A stretch of DNA of 64,000 nt. Source: Mansonella perstans (lineage: Eukaryota; Nematoda; Chromadorea; Rhabditida; Onchocercidae). Made by a program: the position numbers and the translations under genes. The stretch lies in NCBI GenBank assembly GCA_037074765.1, contig JBAMDO010000050.1:124001-188000 (forward strand), read 5' to 3'. Below the pieces are notes generated by a model. The model did no database searches. It saw only the letters and a program-made list of their open reading frames with translations, and was not told the DNA's origin. Shown in pieces: positions 63,958 to 64,000 of the stretch (position 1 is the first letter of the stretch; every line of letters starts with the position of its first letter).

Positions 63958-64000
63958 CTGCAAAAAGCTATTTAGAAATACCCTCTTTCCTAATTTCTCA

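Noticed and set aside
1..64000. tRNA, rRNA, CRISPR or intact transposon genes
   Set aside because: No B-box-like GGTTCRANYCC with a matching cloverleaf was seen in a visual read, no spaced direct-repeat array, and no transposase or reverse-transcriptase motifs. The tandem repeats present have no spacers.

Overview
The window is strongly AT-rich eukaryotic DNA: genes are split into small exons by mostly short introns with GT-AG borders and T-rich TTTCAG/TTTTAG acceptors, and there are likely spliced-leader acceptors just upstream of start codons. Together with recognisable homologues of zag-1, rpl-33, a TspanC8 tetraspanin, PIG-S, PP1 inhibitor-2 and hecd-1/HECTD1, this indicates a nematode, most likely a filarial/spirurid worm (genus not determinable from the sequence).

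Layout. 1-4.85 kb: one minus-strand exon of a zag-1/ZEB-type zinc-finger gene (4553-4841) whose next exon is not visible, so positions 1-4552 are probably its intron. 4.85-27.6 kb: a gene-poor tract with microsatellites, small tandem duplications and a few unrecognised candidate exons (15.9-16.2 kb minus; 23.1-23.4 and 25.2-25.6 kb plus). 27.7-41.3 kb: four plus-strand genes in a row, ribosomal protein eL33/L35a (rpl-33), a TspanC8-like tetraspanin, PIG-S of the GPI transamidase, and protein phosphatase 1 inhibitor-2. A decayed copy of the inhibitor-2 first exon lies 1.7 kb upstream of it. 41.3-45.2 kb: a gap with an orphan core-promoter-like sequence. 45.3-64 kb: the minus-strand gene for a HECTD1/HECD-1 HECT ubiquitin ligase, converging on inhibitor-2. 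I could place 54 exons in one consistent reading frame, 2678 residues ending at the natural C terminus; the N-terminal exons lie beyond the right edge.

How the genes relate. They are separate housekeeping or regulatory genes rather than a pathway cluster. Two neighbours, the TspanC8-like tetraspanin and HECD-1, belong to families reported to affect Notch signalling in C. elegans; nothing in the sequence shows co-regulation.

Most interesting points: a perfect CCHC zinc knuckle encoded by one exon of the HECTD1 homologue; paired loss of two signature cysteines in the tetraspanin loop; a long-stem hairpin in a HECTD1 intron; a GC-AG intron inside the HECT domain; the decayed inhibitor-2 exon; and a TATA/Inr/AATAAA segment resembling a solo LTR in the last HECTD1 intron, containing an SL1-like 22-mer. 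No tRNA, rRNA, CRISPR array or intact transposon was recognised.
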